A stretch of 62,020 nt of DNA. Origin: Chloroflexota bacterium. GTDB lineage: Bacteria > Chloroflexota > Dehalococcoidia > Lucifugimonadales > UBA826. The notes below the pieces were generated by a model that made no database searches, was not told the origin of the DNA, and saw nothing but the letters and a program-made list of their open reading frames with translations. The stretch spans positions 1 to 62,020 of the forward strand of contig QGNN01000005.1 in NCBI GenBank assembly GCA_003228105.1, read 5' to 3'. The position numbers and the translations under genes are program-made. Shown here one piece after another: positions 35,711 through 44,994 of the stretch; positions within the stretch are counted from its first letter, which is position 1, and each line of letters starts with the position of its first letter.

Positions 35711-36998
35711 GCTGGCTGACACTCCATATGGTAGGCCAGATAACCACGCAACCCATCACAAGTAAAATACCCATTAACCCGTCTAGGAATATTGCCACCT
35801 TTACCCCCCACATTTCAGCAATCGTACCGGAAATCAGTAGGCCTAACGGCAAGGAATATACAGCAAGCTGCCTTAAACCCATTACTCTTCCTCTCAAATT
35901 ATCTGGAGTCAGTGACAAAAGCATCATCGCAATGGCAACTGTACACAGCGACTGTCCGAGCCCTGCCAAAAATAAAACGGGCAATGCGGAAACAAAATTG
36001 GGAACCAATGCTAATAAAATGATGGCACCGCTCCATAGAACAACCCCTCCGATGGAGAATCTACCTATTTTTCCCGATCCATCTCTGCCTCCTGTAATGA
36101 GGGAACCTAAAACCGCTCCACAAGAATAACTCCCCATCATAAATCCCAAACCTGTTGAGGTCGAATCGAACACCTCCTTTGCCAATACAGAAATGAGCCC
36201 AAAATAAATAGGAAAAGTAGCCAAATTGATAATCACTGCCAAAACCAGAAGTCCCGCAACAACTGGAGTCTGCTGAATGAATTTCATCCCGATCTTGAAA
36301 TTGTTTATCACATTTAAATTACCTGCAGAAGATTTCACAGATACCTTTCCTATGTTGATAGCGTAAAACAGGGATATAAAATAAAGCCCTACTATAATTC
36401 CGTAGCTAACTTTTACACTCAGGAAAGCTAGGGCAACACCGCCTAGTATAGGTCCTATCATTTGAGTTACATCACCCCCCGCCCTTGATAAGGCCACAGC
36501 ATTATTCAAATTCTTATCCCCTACAACAGCAGGTAGGATTGACTGGCGAATAACCATATCAAACGTCTTTGAAAGTCCAAGAAATCCAGCCATGATTAAT
36601 ATGGCTGTAGTGGTCAGGACACCTGCAAATGTAATGCACAAGATAACTATCCCATTTAAAGCAAATGATCCTCTGATCAGAACTAAGAGCATTTTCCGGT
36701 CAAACTTATCCACAGCAACTCCGAAAATGGGGGACATAATGGTACCCATAAATCTCAAAGCACCGTAAAGTCCTACAAGAAGTGGCGAGCTGGATATTTC
36801 TAATATCAGCCAGGACAGGACTATGAGTTCCATATATTCCGCCCAGGCCTGTAAACAATCGGACGCCCAAAGGTAACGGTAATTTTTTATTTTGAAGCTA
36901 CTGAAAATTCTGGTTATATATATTCTTGTTATGGCTATCATCTTTAAAACGGTACGAATATCTGGAAATACAGTCAGCAAATATATACCCTTACCCAC
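35688..36998 (-). CDS. MFS transporter (12 membrane segments, enterobactin-exporter-like)
   Basis: A 436-residue membrane protein with about 12 hydrophobic segments. Its N-terminal FKIKNYRYLWASDCLQAWAEYME and motif A-like GVAVDKFDRKMLLV are typical of the MFS_3/EntS group, which exports small molecules. The start is GTG at 36998, with AGGTG seven bases upstream; the ATG at 36941 is an alternative that lacks a ribosome site. The 3' end overlaps the carboxyltransferase gene by 23 bases. The substrate is unknown. Confidence 0.87.
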   Translation of the reverse strand: MGKGIYLLTVFPDIRTVLKMIAITRIYITRIFSSFKIKNYRYLWASDCLQAWAEYMELIVLSWLILEISSSPLLVGLYGALRFMGTIMSPIFGVAVDKFDRKMLLVLIRGSFALNGIVILCITFAGVLTTTAILIMAGFLGLSKTFDMVIRQSILPAVVGDKNLNNAVALSRAGGDVTQMIGPILGGVALAFLSVKVSYGIIVGLYFISLFYAINIGKVSVKSSAGNLNVINNFKIGMKFIQQTPVVAGLLVLAVIINLATFPIYFGLISVLAKEVFDSTSTGLGFMMGSYSCGAVLGSLITGGRDGSGKIGRFSIGGVVLWSGAIILLALVPNFVSALPVLFLAGLGQSLCTVAIAMMLLSLTPDNLRGRVMGLRQLAVYSLPLGLLISGTIAEMWGVKVAIFLDGLMGILLVMGCVVIWPTIWSVSQPKEYKEK

Positions 36999-37046
36999 AT
37001 GAATGCACCTGTCATGACAATATAAATTCTTAAAGAGAATTCAAGA

Positions 37047-38045
37047 ATGGGCAAAAACATAAATCCTGATGACACAAGACTGAAATGGAAAGGAGTAGTT
37101 TCAACAGAGGCTACCAAGGAAGGAGTCATGGCTTGGAGAATCCCTTTCACTCAAAAGGATCTATTCGCATGGCAACTTGCCGAACGTGCTGCAATGCCCG
37201 CTGGGGTACGGCTTGAATTTGGGAGCAACACCTCGTATTTGGAAATGTTTTTTGATTCCATACCGGATAGGAGTCCAGTAGATATATTTTGTGACGGAGA
37301 ATTACTAGCTACATTACCAACAGCCAATCTGAATTTTCTGAGAGTAGAAAATCTAGGTTCAAAAAATAAAGCAATTCAAATTTGGTTACCACAGTGGGGA
37401 GAACTAAGAATTAAAAAATTGGTAATAGAAAACGATGCAATATTAACTGAACCAAAAGGGCCGAAAGACACGAAATGGGTCACCTATGGAAGCTCTATTA
37501 CTCAATGTAGAACTGCTGATTCACCTAGTCAGACATGGCCAGCGTTAGTTGCTCGAAAAAACGATCTAGATTTGACATGTATGGGATATGGCGGGCAATG
37601 CCATCTAGACCCAATGATCGCCCGTACAATCCGAGATCTCCCTGCAGATATAATCTCTCTTTGTTTAGGTATAAACATATATGGTGCATCTTCATTGAAT
37701 CAACGTACATTTCAACCAGGTATTTTGGGATTTGTTCAAATTTTGCGTGAAAAACATATAGATACTCCTATCATAGTAATGTCGCCCATTTATTCGCCAG
37801 GCAGAGAAGAAAACCCTAACGAGGTAGGCATGACCCTTCAGGTAATGAGGAGTGAGATAGAAGATTCCGTTGAGGTTTTAAGAAGTTTGGGAGATTTGAA
37901 TATCCACTATATAGACGGTTTGAATATATTCGATAAACGATATGAGAAATTGCTTCCTGACAACCTGCATCCAAATAACGAAGGCTATTCGATTATGGCC
38001 AGCAATATTTCGGATTCCCTGGCTCCGTATTTATGCTTCGAATGA
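37047..38045 (+). CDS. SGNH/GDSL hydrolase family protein
   Basis: A 332-residue protein with an N-terminal beta-sandwich of about 135 residues and a C-terminal SGNH hydrolase domain. The catalytic blocks are WVTYGSSITQ (Ser, with GSS in place of GDS), GYGGQC (Gly), LGIN (Asn) and DNLHPN (Asp and His). This arrangement resembles carbohydrate-esterase-type deacetylases. It has no signal peptide, so an intracellular substrate is likely. The gene stands alone, 56 bases before the SDR start and on the same strand. Confidence 0.87.
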   Translation: MGKNINPDDTRLKWKGVVSTEATKEGVMAWRIPFTQKDLFAWQLAERAAMPAGVRLEFGSNTSYLEMFFDSIPDRSPVDIFCDGELLATLPTANLNFLRVENLGSKNKAIQIWLPQWGELRIKKLVIENDAILTEPKGPKDTKWVTYGSSITQCRTADSPSQTWPALVARKNDLDLTCMGYGGQCHLDPMIARTIRDLPADIISLCLGINIYGASSLNQRTFQPGILGFVQILREKHIDTPIIVMSPIYSPGREENPNEVGMTLQVMRSEIEDSVEVLRSLGDLNIHYIDGLNIFDKRYEKLLPDNLHPNNEGYSIMASNISDSLAPYLCFE

Positions 38046-38100
38046 TTAGTTCGTGATAAAAAACAACTTATACGAAAATAAGTTAAAAGGGGGAAATCAT

Positions 38101-38871
38101 ATGCGGCTAAAGAACAAGGTTGCACTAATAAGTGGCGGGGCTAATGGTGTGAAAAATGAATTAATGGGATTCGGTGGAGCCTGTGCGTGGAAATTCGTCC
38201 AGGAAGGGGCAAAAGTGGTGATTGCAGACATTGATACAGTCAACGGACAGAAAACCGTAGACCAAATAAAAGAGGAAAAAGGTCAGGTCGAATTTATAAA
38301 ATTGGACGTAACGAAAGATTCAGACTGGAAAGCAGCAGTAAATTTTGCAGTGCATACCTTTGACCAACTAGACATTTTGGTTAACTGCGCTGGTACCGCA
38401 TCAGTTGAGCGGGTGGAAGAAACCACCGAGGATATCTGGGATGCCCAAATGGATGTCCATGCAAAAGGAGCATTCTTAGGTACACAAGCTGTCATTCCGA
38501 TAATGATCAAACAAGGTCAAGGGTCAATAATTCACTTATCATCAATAAATGGCCTGATTGGTAGCCAGAGCTCTACGGCATACCATGCTGCTAAAGGAGC
38601 AGTGAGACTTCTGGCAAAAAATACAGCTATGCAGTATGCAAAAGACGGAATAAGAGTGAACTCGGTTCATCCCGGATATGCAGATACTCCACTAACGAAG
38701 CCTTTATTCGCCGATGAAGATGCATTGGCCCTGAGGCTTAATAAGGTTCCATTAGGTAGGGTTGGAACGGCGGATGAAATTGCCAACGGAATAATATATT
38801 TAGCCTCTGATGAGTCTTCTTTCGTTACTGGTTCAGAATTAGTCATAGACGGCGGAATGACTGCTCAGTAA
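38101..38871 (+). CDS. short-chain dehydrogenase/reductase with an extended glycine-rich loop
   Basis: A 256-residue classical-length SDR. The active site is normal (Asn in LVNCAGTAS, Ser in IHLSSINGL, Tyr and Lys in AYHAAKGAV), and the C-terminus VTGSELVIDGGMTAQ is typical. The cofactor motif is unusual: between GGANGV and the GGACAWKF helix there are about six extra residues (KNELMGF) where TGxxxGIG is expected. Asp in VVIADID suggests NAD. I chose the ATG at 38101 because AGGGGG lies seven bases before it, in place of the GTG at 38053. Confidence 0.88.
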   Translation: MRLKNKVALISGGANGVKNELMGFGGACAWKFVQEGAKVVIADIDTVNGQKTVDQIKEEKGQVEFIKLDVTKDSDWKAAVNFAVHTFDQLDILVNCAGTASVERVEETTEDIWDAQMDVHAKGAFLGTQAVIPIMIKQGQGSIIHLSSINGLIGSQSSTAYHAAKGAVRLLAKNTAMQYAKDGIRVNSVHPGYADTPLTKPLFADEDALALRLNKVPLGRVGTADEIANGIIYLASDESSFVTGSELVIDGGMTAQ

Positions 38872-38872
38872 A

Positions 38873-39301
38873 ATGAGCAATCCAGAAGTAGAATCCGATA
38901 GCTTTTTGATATGTTTTGATGGGCATTGTCTTCTATGTAATTCATGGGTTGATTTTCTGATCAAACGAGATAAAAAAAATGTTTTTACCTTCACTTCCCT
39001 CCAGTCAAATGGAGGTAGAAATGTATTACTCAAGCATGGATATAGTGAACGCACACTTGAAGTCCTAGATAGCATAGTAGTCCTCAAAGCAGATCAAGTA
39101 TCTATCAGATCGGATGCGGTGATAGAAATTTTGGTTGCCTTGGGTGGAATTTATAAGATCTCAAAATTGCTTAAATTGATACCATCATCCCTCCGAAACC
39201 TTGTCTATGACACAATAGCAAAAAGACGGTATCGATGGTGCGGGAGAAGAGATATCTGTCGCATACCCTCCGCAGAGGAGTCGCATAAGTTCCTTGAGTG
39301 A
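38873..39301 (+). CDS. DCC-family (DUF393) thiol-disulfide oxidoreductase-like protein
   Basis: A 142-residue DUF393 protein. It carries the family signature FDGHCLLCNSWVDFLIKRD, with the DxxCxxC redox-like motif at about residues 14-21, and later RSDAVIEILVALGG and the C-terminal YRWCGRRDIC. The fold is thioredoxin-like; the physiological role is unknown. It begins one base after the SDR stop codon, and the next gene overlaps its own stop, so the trio is clearly one translation-coupled unit. Confidence 0.88.
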   Translation: MSNPEVESDSFLICFDGHCLLCNSWVDFLIKRDKKNVFTFTSLQSNGGRNVLLKHGYSERTLEVLDSIVVLKADQVSIRSDAVIEILVALGGIYKISKLLKLIPSSLRNLVYDTIAKRRYRWCGRRDICRIPSAEESHKFLE

Positions 39302-40037
39302 ATCGAATACCAAAAAAAGACCAGTCTTCCTTCGAGCCAAATGGAATCATCTATTGTTTGCCAACTACGAAGTAGACGCCAATTTGCTTAGTTCCTACGT
39401 TCCAAACGGCACAAGCCAAGATTCCTGGAACGGCAGCACATTCTTAAGCCTGGTAGCTTTCCGTTTTTCCAACACTCGTATGTTAGGAATACCCACCTTC
39501 GGTTGGAGAAATTTTGATGAGGTCAATCTAAGATTTTATGTACGTGGAGCAGAAGATCGAAAAAGCAAAAACGGTGTTGTGTTCATAAAAGAAATTGTCC
39601 CGAGTTGGTTAGTAAGTACTATAGCTAGATTACTTTACGGTGAAAATTACCAAAGAAAAGACATGCATAGCTCTATTGAGTCAAGGCCAAATTCAAGTAA
39701 AATTATCAACTACGAAATAAGGGAGGCGGATTTAAGCAATAAGTTTTCAGCATTTGTTACTAACCCAGAGAAAGTGCCAACCCCGGATAGTTTGGAGGCA
39801 TACATAACAGAACATTATTGGGGATTCGCTAGTAGAAACTCCAAAAAGACAGTGGAATACGAAGTAGAACATCCGCAATGGACAGTCTCAAAAGTCGACG
39901 ACTACTCAATTACATTTGACTTCGAAAAAATTTATGGGAATAAATATTCATTTCTTTCTGACCAAAAACCGCAATCTGTATTCTACTGTGAAGGGTCTGA
40001 CATAATTGTGAGAATGGGAAAAACACTCAATCTTTAA
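39294..40037 (+). CDS. DUF2071 (YqjF-like) protein
   Basis: A 247-residue protein of the YqjF/DUF2071 family. The landmarks are FLRAKWNHLLFANYEVDANLLSSYVPNGT at the N-terminus and NFDEVNLRFYVRG and GVVFIKEIVPSWLVSTIARLLYGENY in the middle. The function is unknown; the fold is related to the acetoacetate decarboxylase-like group. It starts with TTG at 39294, inside the end of the DUF393 gene, and its 3' end overlaps the convergent purK by 11 bases. DUF2071 and DUF393 genes co-occur in other bacteria, supporting a shared role. Confidence 0.85.
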   Translation: MSESNTKKRPVFLRAKWNHLLFANYEVDANLLSSYVPNGTSQDSWNGSTFLSLVAFRFSNTRMLGIPTFGWRNFDEVNLRFYVRGAEDRKSKNGVVFIKEIVPSWLVSTIARLLYGENYQRKDMHSSIESRPNSSKIINYEIREADLSNKFSAFVTNPEKVPTPDSLEAYITEHYWGFASRNSKKTVEYEVEHPQWTVSKVDDYSITFDFEKIYGNKYSFLSDQKPQSVFYCEGSDIIVRMGKTLNL

Positions 40038-41169
40038 GTGCTATTACAGTATTTTCCGCCTTTCTAATAAGAGATTCCACTGAATCTCCAAGAAACATAA
40101 CATGTCCCATTTTTCTTCTAGCGCGGACCGATTGTTTACCATACATATATAATCTTGCAGAACTGTCAGAATACAATTCGAATTTATGATCAGAATCGTT
40201 CAATTTATTCGCTTCTTCTCCTAGAATATTAAGTAAAACCGAAGCATTCAAAAAATCTGGTTTTATAATTGGTAATCCCACCAAGGCTCTTACCTGGTTT
40301 TCATATTGTGAAATACTGAAAGCATCAATAGTGTGGTGGCCGGAATTATGTGGCCTTGGCGCTATCTCATTCACAAGTATTTCATCTCTTGTGGTTAAGA
40401 ACATCTCAACACAAAACACTCCTGCATCATCTATGCTTCTAATCAATTTTTTCGCCAGCTCTACAGCCCTGTTTTGTATCTCATTTGTTAGTCTTGGGGG
40501 AGAGATACTCATCCGGAGTATGCCTCCCTCGTGGGTATTTTCTGTTGGTGGGTATGCAATCAAACCTCCTATGCCATCCGAAACAACTATCACAGACATC
40601 TCAAGACGATAATCGACAACTGCTTCAATAACCCAAGATTCACCATGGATTATTTTTAATAATTCGTTCTCTTGGGTGTCATTTCCAACTTTCCACTGCC
40701 CGTGACCATCATAGCCAAGTGTAGCTGTCTTCACGATCCAGGGCTTAGGCACCTTTATACCCTTGAATTCTTCCATATTCAACACAAATTCATGAGGGGT
40801 TACTGGAAATTTATTCGACGACAAGAAGGTTTTCTCTTCAATCCTGTTTTGAGCCAGTTTCAAACTTTTGCTACCTGGTTTAACCAGATTACCATCTTCT
40901 AATTTCGATACGAGCTGGTTGGGAACGTTTTCCCATTCCAAAGAAACAGCATCCACAATATTGGAAAAATTCTTTATTTGTTCCTCATCATCAAACGATG
41001 CATCAATTGAATGGGTGGCATACCGCTTGGCAGGGGCCAGTGGGTCAGGGTCCCAAACCGCCACCTTATAACCCATTCTCAAGGCCGCTTCAGTAAAAAA
41101 TCCTCCCAATTGGCCCCCACCCAACATCCCTAATGTGGAACCAGCAGGGACCAGTGGAACTGATGACAT
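40027..41169 (-). CDS. purK: 5-(carboxyamino)imidazole ribonucleotide synthase
   Basis: PurK uses ATP and bicarbonate to carboxylate AIR to N5-CAIR in purine synthesis. The 380-residue ATP-grasp protein has GMLGGGQLGGFFTEAA near the N-terminus, PWIVKTATLGYDGHGQWKV in the ATP-grasp lid, and the metal/phosphate segment VNEIAPRPHNSGHHTIDA. It follows purE by three bases, so the two are coupled. It is full length and ordinary. Confidence 0.95.
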   Translation of the reverse strand: MSSVPLVPAGSTLGMLGGGQLGGFFTEAALRMGYKVAVWDPDPLAPAKRYATHSIDASFDDEEQIKNFSNIVDAVSLEWENVPNQLVSKLEDGNLVKPGSKSLKLAQNRIEEKTFLSSNKFPVTPHEFVLNMEEFKGIKVPKPWIVKTATLGYDGHGQWKVGNDTQENELLKIIHGESWVIEAVVDYRLEMSVIVVSDGIGGLIAYPPTENTHEGGILRMSISPPRLTNEIQNRAVELAKKLIRSIDDAGVFCVEMFLTTRDEILVNEIAPRPHNSGHHTIDAFSISQYENQVRALVGLPIIKPDFLNASVLLNILGEEANKLNDSDHKFELYSDSSARLYMYGKQSVRARRKMGHVMFLGDSVESLIRKAENTVIALKD

Positions 41170-41172
41170 TAC

Positions 41173-41679
41173 CTAGTTACCCTTGGCTTCCGAGTTTTTC
41201 AAGACGGTTTCAGTCAGGTCTTTCCGCCAAGATTTTAATTTATCTCTTACTCGAGAATCGTAAATAGCTATTATCTCTGCCGCCAGGATAGCTGCATTCT
41301 CTGCACCTCCGATTGCCACCGTAGCAACAGGAATCCCTCTGGGCATTTGCACGATAGACATCAAAGAATCCATCCCCTTTAAATGTTCCAATGGTACCGG
41401 TACTCCTATGACCGGAATTATAGTTTTTGCCGCGAGCATGCCTGGTAAATGAGCGGCGCCTCCAGCACCGGCAATGATAACTTTAATCCCGCGGCTTTCA
41501 GCTGTTTCGGCATATTCATAAAGCCAATCAGGAGTTCTATGAGCGGAAACTACCCGAAGCTCATTTCCAATGGACAATTGATCTAAAATTTCTGTTGCTT
41601 GCTCCAAAAGTGGGAAATCTGATGTGCTTCCCCCCACAACAGAAACTGTTAGGCCAGAACTATTTTGTAACTCTGTCAT
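41173..41679 (-). CDS. purE: N5-carboxyaminoimidazole ribonucleotide mutase
   Basis: PurE isomerises N5-CAIR to CAIR. The 168-residue protein shows GGSTSDFPLL, the catalytic SAHRTPDWL, AGAGGAAHLPGMLAA and the C-terminal AIGGAENAAILAAEI, which is the class I form and fits the presence of purK. I chose the ATG at 41679 rather than 41691 because GGAGG lies five bases upstream, overlapping the first ATG. The purE-purK pair is separate from the other pur genes in the window (48-52 kb). Confidence 0.95.
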   Translation of the reverse strand: MTELQNSSGLTVSVVGGSTSDFPLLEQATEILDQLSIGNELRVVSAHRTPDWLYEYAETAESRGIKVIIAGAGGAAHLPGMLAAKTIIPVIGVPVPLEHLKGMDSLMSIVQMPRGIPVATVAIGGAENAAILAAEIIAIYDSRVRDKLKSWRKDLTETVLKNSEAKGN

Positions 41680-41752
41680 TTTCGCCTCCATTTTCGATTT
41701 ATTTTATATCTATTTATAGTTTCATGATCCGATTTCACCTTTTACTATAAGG

Positions 41753-42211
41753 CTAGTTTCCATGAGTCAAGTCTTTAAATTTAATATAATCCTTAAAACT
41801 TTGTTCTGAATCCCCAAGCATCTGGTTAAGTATGCTGCGATGTTTGTATGAGACCCAATGTTCAGGATCCAGTGAGATAACTTGGTTCAAATCATCCATT
41901 GCGGAATCTAATTCACCGACATCAAAATAAGCTAGGGCCCTGTTATGCAACGCGTCTCGGTAGTCCGAATCTATTTCCAAGGCCTTCTCGAAAGCAATGA
42001 CAGCCTCGTCTGGTTTAGACAAACAAAGTTTCGCCACTCCTATGTTGTTCCAGGCCATAGCATGTTCAGGATTGTGCCTAATAGTTACTAGAAAACACTT
42101 TATAGCCCCAACATGATCTCCCCGATTGGCAAGATAGTTACCTTTCTTAAATTGCTCGTGCCAACTACAAGATTCCAATATTAATTCCTCTTTTGGGGAC
42201 TGCAAAATCAC
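41753..42211 (-). CDS. tetratricopeptide-repeat protein, 152 aa
   Basis: A small protein made almost wholly of TPR helices. Repeats of the form AMAWNNIGVAKLCLSKPDEAVIAFEKALEIDSDY and RDALHNRALAYFDVGELDSAMDDLNQVISLDPEH make three units. It is predicted to be cytosolic and to bind a protein partner. The start is GTG at 42211. It lies upstream of purE on the same strand (73-base gap) and is divergent from hisZ. No partner is evident from context. Confidence 0.85.
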   Translation of the reverse strand: MILQSPKEELILESCSWHEQFKKGNYLANRGDHVGAIKCFLVTIRHNPEHAMAWNNIGVAKLCLSKPDEAVIAFEKALEIDSDYRDALHNRALAYFDVGELDSAMDDLNQVISLDPEHWVSYKHRSILNQMLGDSEQSFKDYIKFKDLTHGN

Positions 42212-42291
42212 CTACCTGGTGAGACAGGCGCATTTGAAGCCATGATTTCACCATACTAAAATTAACATGCCTATTGTAGTATTTATGGACA

Positions 42292-43473
42292 ATGGATTCA
42301 GCAAAACAAGATCTAAATCTTAGTACATCGATCCTCCCTGGCATGGTAGATGCATCGCCAGAGATGCACCACGCCAAATTAAACTTAACCACGAAGATAA
42401 ATGCGATTCTCACAAAATATGGCTACGATATATTTGATTGCCCAATAATGGAATCAACTGAACTGTATGCAATGAAGTCCGGGGGTGAGCTTACTAGTCG
42501 GTTATATTCTTTCGAAGAACCAGGCGGCATAAATGTCAGCCTGAGACCTGAATTTACATCTTCAGTGATAAGATTCTATGTCTCAAACGAGGCCGTTCAT
42601 AAAAAACCCGTCAAAAAGCAATATCTCGGTCCAGTTTTCAGATATTCTGATTCCAATCAAGGGTTGAATCAGAGACAGTTTACTCAGCAAGGCTGCGAAA
42701 TAATTGGTGATTCCAGCATAGGTTCCGATGTAGAAATTCTTAAGCTTGGCTTACTTGCATTGGGTGAATCCGGTTTAGAGAAAGTTACAATAAAACTAGG
42801 TCATATGGGTTACATAAGATCAATACTTGAAGATTTCGATCTAAGTGAAGCTTTGATAGGATTCACACTCTCAAATTTACAAGTTTTAGCGGAAAATGAG
42901 AGTGGAATAGTGGGTTTGGCACAAATGGCTTCAGGAATAGGGCTAATAAATCCTGGAAACAACCATCATGATTCAACAAATATCAAAGCTGCAAAAACTC
43001 CGATGAGTACTCTGGGTAGGCGAACATTTGAACAAATAAGTAACCGATCCCTGAGAAAAAATTCACATTCGTTCTCAGTTGAAAAATATTCAGAAGCACT
43101 AGGAAAACTTTCCTTATTCTTGAGAGCTTTCTCAGGAGATATCAACAACGTTTCGAATAATCTGACCGCTGAGCCTATTCACCAAGATGCTGCAGAATAT
43201 TTTAAATTTGTGATAAAAGAGTCGGCTAACGTAACGGATATGGAAGTCGATTTCATTGTCGATTGCGCTGCACAACGTGGATTTACATACTACACAGGTA
43301 TTATTTTTGATATGGAACACGTGTTAGACAACAAATCAATTCCGCTGGGAGGGGGTGGGAGATACGATGGCTTGGTTAAACTTTTAGGCGGCCCGGGAGA
43401 AATACCAGCAACAGGTTTTGCAGTGAACGTGGATTCGATACTTTCAATAACCACGGCGGATGAACAAAAATGA
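42292..43473 (+). CDS. hisZ: ATP phosphoribosyltransferase regulatory subunit
   Basis: HisZ is a histidyl-tRNA-synthetase paralog that activates and regulates short-form HisG. The 393-residue protein has class II synthetase motifs, RYSDSNQGLNQRQFTQQGCEIIG (motif 2) and GGGGRYDGLVKLLGG (motif 3). It lacks a C-terminal anticodon-binding domain, and the region after motif 3 reads GFAVNVDSI instead of the synthetase GFAIGxER. It is the first gene of the his operon and overlaps hisG by four bases. Confidence 0.9.
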   Translation: MDSAKQDLNLSTSILPGMVDASPEMHHAKLNLTTKINAILTKYGYDIFDCPIMESTELYAMKSGGELTSRLYSFEEPGGINVSLRPEFTSSVIRFYVSNEAVHKKPVKKQYLGPVFRYSDSNQGLNQRQFTQQGCEIIGDSSIGSDVEILKLGLLALGESGLEKVTIKLGHMGYIRSILEDFDLSEALIGFTLSNLQVLAENESGIVGLAQMASGIGLINPGNNHHDSTNIKAAKTPMSTLGRRTFEQISNRSLRKNSHSFSVEKYSEALGKLSLFLRAFSGDINNVSNNLTAEPIHQDAAEYFKFVIKESANVTDMEVDFIVDCAAQRGFTYYTGIIFDMEHVLDNKSIPLGGGGRYDGLVKLLGGPGEIPATGFAVNVDSILSITTADEQK

Positions 43474-44219
43474 TGTCAGAAACCACTGAACTGAAGTTGG
43501 TTATTCCGAGTGATGGGGCCATGTATGAATCAACTTTGGAATTCATGAAAAAGGTTGGGCTATCCGTCACTAGGGAAAGTAAAAGAAGATACATAGCTCA
43601 TATCCCAAATTTATCGGGAGTTACTGTCCTGCTGCTTAGAAGCGCTGACATAACAGCCACCATAGAAGACGGTAGTGCAGATGTCGGCTTACTCGGTGAA
43701 GATCGCTATCTAGAACTTAGGCAAGAGAACCTACCAACGACGATAATATTAGGAGATCTAAAATACGGTGATTGCTCCCTTGCCCTTGGAATTCCTAATT
43801 CGTGGTCAGATGTGAGCTCTATCGCTGACGTGGCCGAAGTTGCAGTGGAATTCAGAGAACGAGGGTTGAGTATGAGGGTCGCAACCAAATCACCACGTCT
43901 CACAGAAAGGTATTTACTCTCTCATGGAATAAATTATTTTTCACTGGTCCGATTAAGCGGAACATTGGAGCTTGCTCCAGAAATGGGCTTTGCTGACATA
44001 ATAGCTGACATAACTTCAACAGGCACAACCATGGAAGAAAACCAACTGAAAACAATACAAGGTGGGACAATTATTGAATCAGAGGCTTGTTTGATCGGTA
44101 ACACAAAAGATTTGTCATCTAATATAACCAAACGTAATAAAGCAAAACAGTTTATAAAGACAATTACAGGATCCTTTGAGAGCCGATCAACTAGGATTGA
44201 TGTCAGGTACAATCTGTAG
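43470..44219 (+). CDS. hisG: ATP phosphoribosyltransferase (short form)
   Basis: HisG performs the first step of histidine synthesis, joining ATP and PRPP. The 249-residue protein has the periplasmic-binding-like catalytic domains (LVIPSDGAMYESTLEFMKK; GSADVGLLGEDR) and the PRPP-binding motif ADIIADITSTGTTMEEN. It lacks the C-terminal ACT-like regulatory domain of long-form HisG, consistent with the adjacent hisZ, although it has a slightly long basic tail. The start overlaps the hisZ stop (ATGATG). Confidence 0.93.
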   Translation: MMSETTELKLVIPSDGAMYESTLEFMKKVGLSVTRESKRRYIAHIPNLSGVTVLLLRSADITATIEDGSADVGLLGEDRYLELRQENLPTTIILGDLKYGDCSLALGIPNSWSDVSSIADVAEVAVEFRERGLSMRVATKSPRLTERYLLSHGINYFSLVRLSGTLELAPEMGFADIIADITSTGTTMEENQLKTIQGGTIIESEACLIGNTKDLSSNITKRNKAKQFIKTITGSFESRSTRIDVRYNL

Positions 44220-44247
44220 AAATAAAAGTAAAAATCAGTCTATACAT

Positions 44248-44994
44248 ATGCCTAATTTGCCGACCCATATACATTTTTCGTTTGAATCACTTCGAAAATA
44301 CAACGATCTCGATTTGAGCAAGAATCTGGATGTATATCTTTTAGGGTCTACAGCTCCTGACATAAGAGTGATAACAAAACAAGATCGATCTTTATATCAC
44401 TTTGTACAGCTGGATTTTGATGGAGTAGGGGATGGTATACGAAACATGCAATCCTTGCACCCTCAACTTAATAATCTCAACGGAAAGGACAACCATACTA
44501 GGTCATTCATGGCTGGATATGCCTCTCATCTGATTTTAGACGAAACATGGATTACAACAATGTTTCGTCCTTTTTTTTCAGACGTGAATCTTTTTGGTGA
44601 CAGAAATCAAGGTCTTATTTTGGACCGAGCGCTTCAAATGCAATTGGACAAATCTTATTGGGAAACCTTGGAAAACAATTTGGCCCATGTCCAATCATGT
44701 GACACAGATATAGATGTGGAATTCCTTCGGGAGGAACCGATGGAAGAATGGCAGAATTGGATATCCTCTTTGCTCAACCGGAAATTCTCATGGAACAGGC
44801 TAGAATTCATGGCAAACAGAATCGCCAAAGGAGATTCACAGCATCCAGTGGTAGGGCTTGCAAAGGATTTCATCGCTGACCCTGACGGGGGCATAGATGA
44901 TATTCTCCAAAGGCTACCAAATGGAATTATGGAGGAATTTTCAAATCAGAGTTTGGAAAATATAGACAAAGCCCTCAAAGAGTTTACCTTATGA
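44248..44994 (+). CDS. zinc-dependent phospholipase C-like protein inside the his operon
   Basis: A 248-residue protein resembling the zinc-dependent phospholipase C / S1-P1-like group. Features are MPNLPTHIHFSFE at the N-terminus, VYLLGSTAPDIRVITKQDRSLYHF and FMAGYASHLILDETW, in which His and Asp residues could bind metal. The identification is moderate. I chose the ATG at 44248, since the longer frame from 44176 would run 44 bases into hisG. The gene overlaps hisD by four bases (ATGA). It has no evident histidine-pathway role and no signal peptide. Confidence 0.65.
   Translation: MPNLPTHIHFSFESLRKYNDLDLSKNLDVYLLGSTAPDIRVITKQDRSLYHFVQLDFDGVGDGIRNMQSLHPQLNNLNGKDNHTRSFMAGYASHLILDETWITTMFRPFFSDVNLFGDRNQGLILDRALQMQLDKSYWETLENNLAHVQSCDTDIDVEFLREEPMEEWQNWISSLLNRKFSWNRLEFMANRIAKGDSQHPVVGLAKDFIADPDGGIDDILQRLPNGIMEEFSNQSLENIDKALKEFTL

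Noticed and set aside
42292-43473. Histidyl-tRNA synthetase
   Set aside because: Class II motifs are present, but there is no anticodon-binding domain, and it is followed directly by a short-form hisG, so HisZ fits better.
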